NCBI GenBank assembly: GCA_034096865.1
Contig: JAWQFJ010009513.1
Coordinates: 15,001 to 35,000, forward strand
Direction of reading: 5' to 3'
Source: Theodoxus fluviatilis
Lineage: Eukaryota; Mollusca; Gastropoda; Cycloneritida; Neritidae
Length of the DNA stretch: 20,000 bases
Positions 1 through 20,000 of the stretch are shown here, piece after piece; the first letter of the stretch is position 1, and every line of letters begins with the position of its first letter. The position numbers and the translations under genes were made by a program. The notes under the pieces are model-generated. The model searched no databases, was not told the DNA's origin, and saw only the letters and a list, made by a program, of their open reading frames with translations.

Positions 1-120
1 CAGTCTGTATTCTTGCAGCAGAGTAGAGGACAAGTCAAATTGGCCACAAGGCTGTTCATGACAGTGATGATGGATCTCCCTCCGTGCATGTTGTGATGCT
101 TTTTCTTCTTTCTGCTGCAG

Positions 121-19737
<19,617 letters not shown>

Positions 19738-20000
19738 GTGTGCTTTGCGTGCTTGGTTTTTGGGAGCTGCATCATTGACGGTGTGAAAGATGGGTGAATT
19801 GTGGTGATGGCAAAAAGTAGAACTCATTTTTACACTTGTAACTGCTGGTGAACGCAAGTTGAATGTGTGTGTTTATGTGCAGGTGTATGTGTGTGTATGT
19901 GTGTGTTGCAGAAGTAGAACCTTACGTGGGTGGTGCCTGATAGTGTGGAGAGTTGACCCCCTCTGGGGGGAGGACTGCAGGTGGTCAGCCGAAATTAATG
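19738..20000 (+). other. Start of BLTP1 intron 7 with a GT microsatellite
   Basis: The intron opens at GTGTGC. An imperfect (GT)n stretch at about 19864-19908 is the only recognisable feature before the window ends. Confidence 0.8.

Overview
The window is eukaryotic. It shows widely spaced exons with GT-AG introns, long CA/CT microsatellites and nested transposable elements. The backbone, on the + strand, is part of BLTP1 (KIAA1109/tweek), a giant bridge-like lipid-transfer protein. Seven in-frame coding exons (121-277, 1524-1694, 3669-3786, 5800-5955, 16251-16348, 18549-18709, 19419-19737) encode about 393 residues of its N-terminal region. The divergence of the exons from vertebrate versions, together with the DIRS and Ty3/gypsy elements, suggests a marine invertebrate, most likely a gastropod mollusc. 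The species assignment is inference.

Intron 1 (278-1523) holds a compound CT/CA microsatellite, CA-rich minisatellites and a 46-bp tandem array. The array repeats the 3' splice site and first bases of exon 2, giving a ladder of decoy acceptors. Intron 2 (1695-3668) contains a local duplication and a 1.1-kb piggyBac-like element with TTAA target sites and a broken transposase N-terminus. Intron 3 (3787-5799) is largely featureless.

Intron 4 (5956-16250) is dominated by a 9-kb nested mobile-element complex. The outer element (6359-15405, minus strand) is a DIRS-type tyrosine-recombinase retrotransposon. It has 226-229 bp inverted terminal repeats, a 26-bp terminal extension and an internal complementary region matching both ends. 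Its reverse transcriptase, RNase H and recombinase are broken or deleted. It also carries a 170-bp GC-rich tandem array and a 345-bp tandem duplication. It is flanked on both sides by the same 216-bp sequence, flush with its ends, which is unexpected for this class.

Inserted in the DIRS reverse transcriptase region is a 3.9-kb Ty3/gypsy-type LTR element (7762-11672, + strand, AAGA target duplication). It has lost protease, reverse transcriptase, RNase H and most of integrase. Its single long ORF joins a coiled-coil Gag-like start, twelve 12-residue repeats, about 1.5 kb of intronless RG/P-rich sequence ending in an RNA-recognition motif, and the C-terminal tail of integrase. The simplest reading is a host RNA-binding-protein transcript captured by a retroelement, analogous to retroviral gene transduction. 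This is the most notable object in the window.

Introns 5-7 contain two MITE-like inverted-repeat elements (17049-17646; 17941-18361 with TAA target duplication), an interspersed-repeat fragment and simple repeats.
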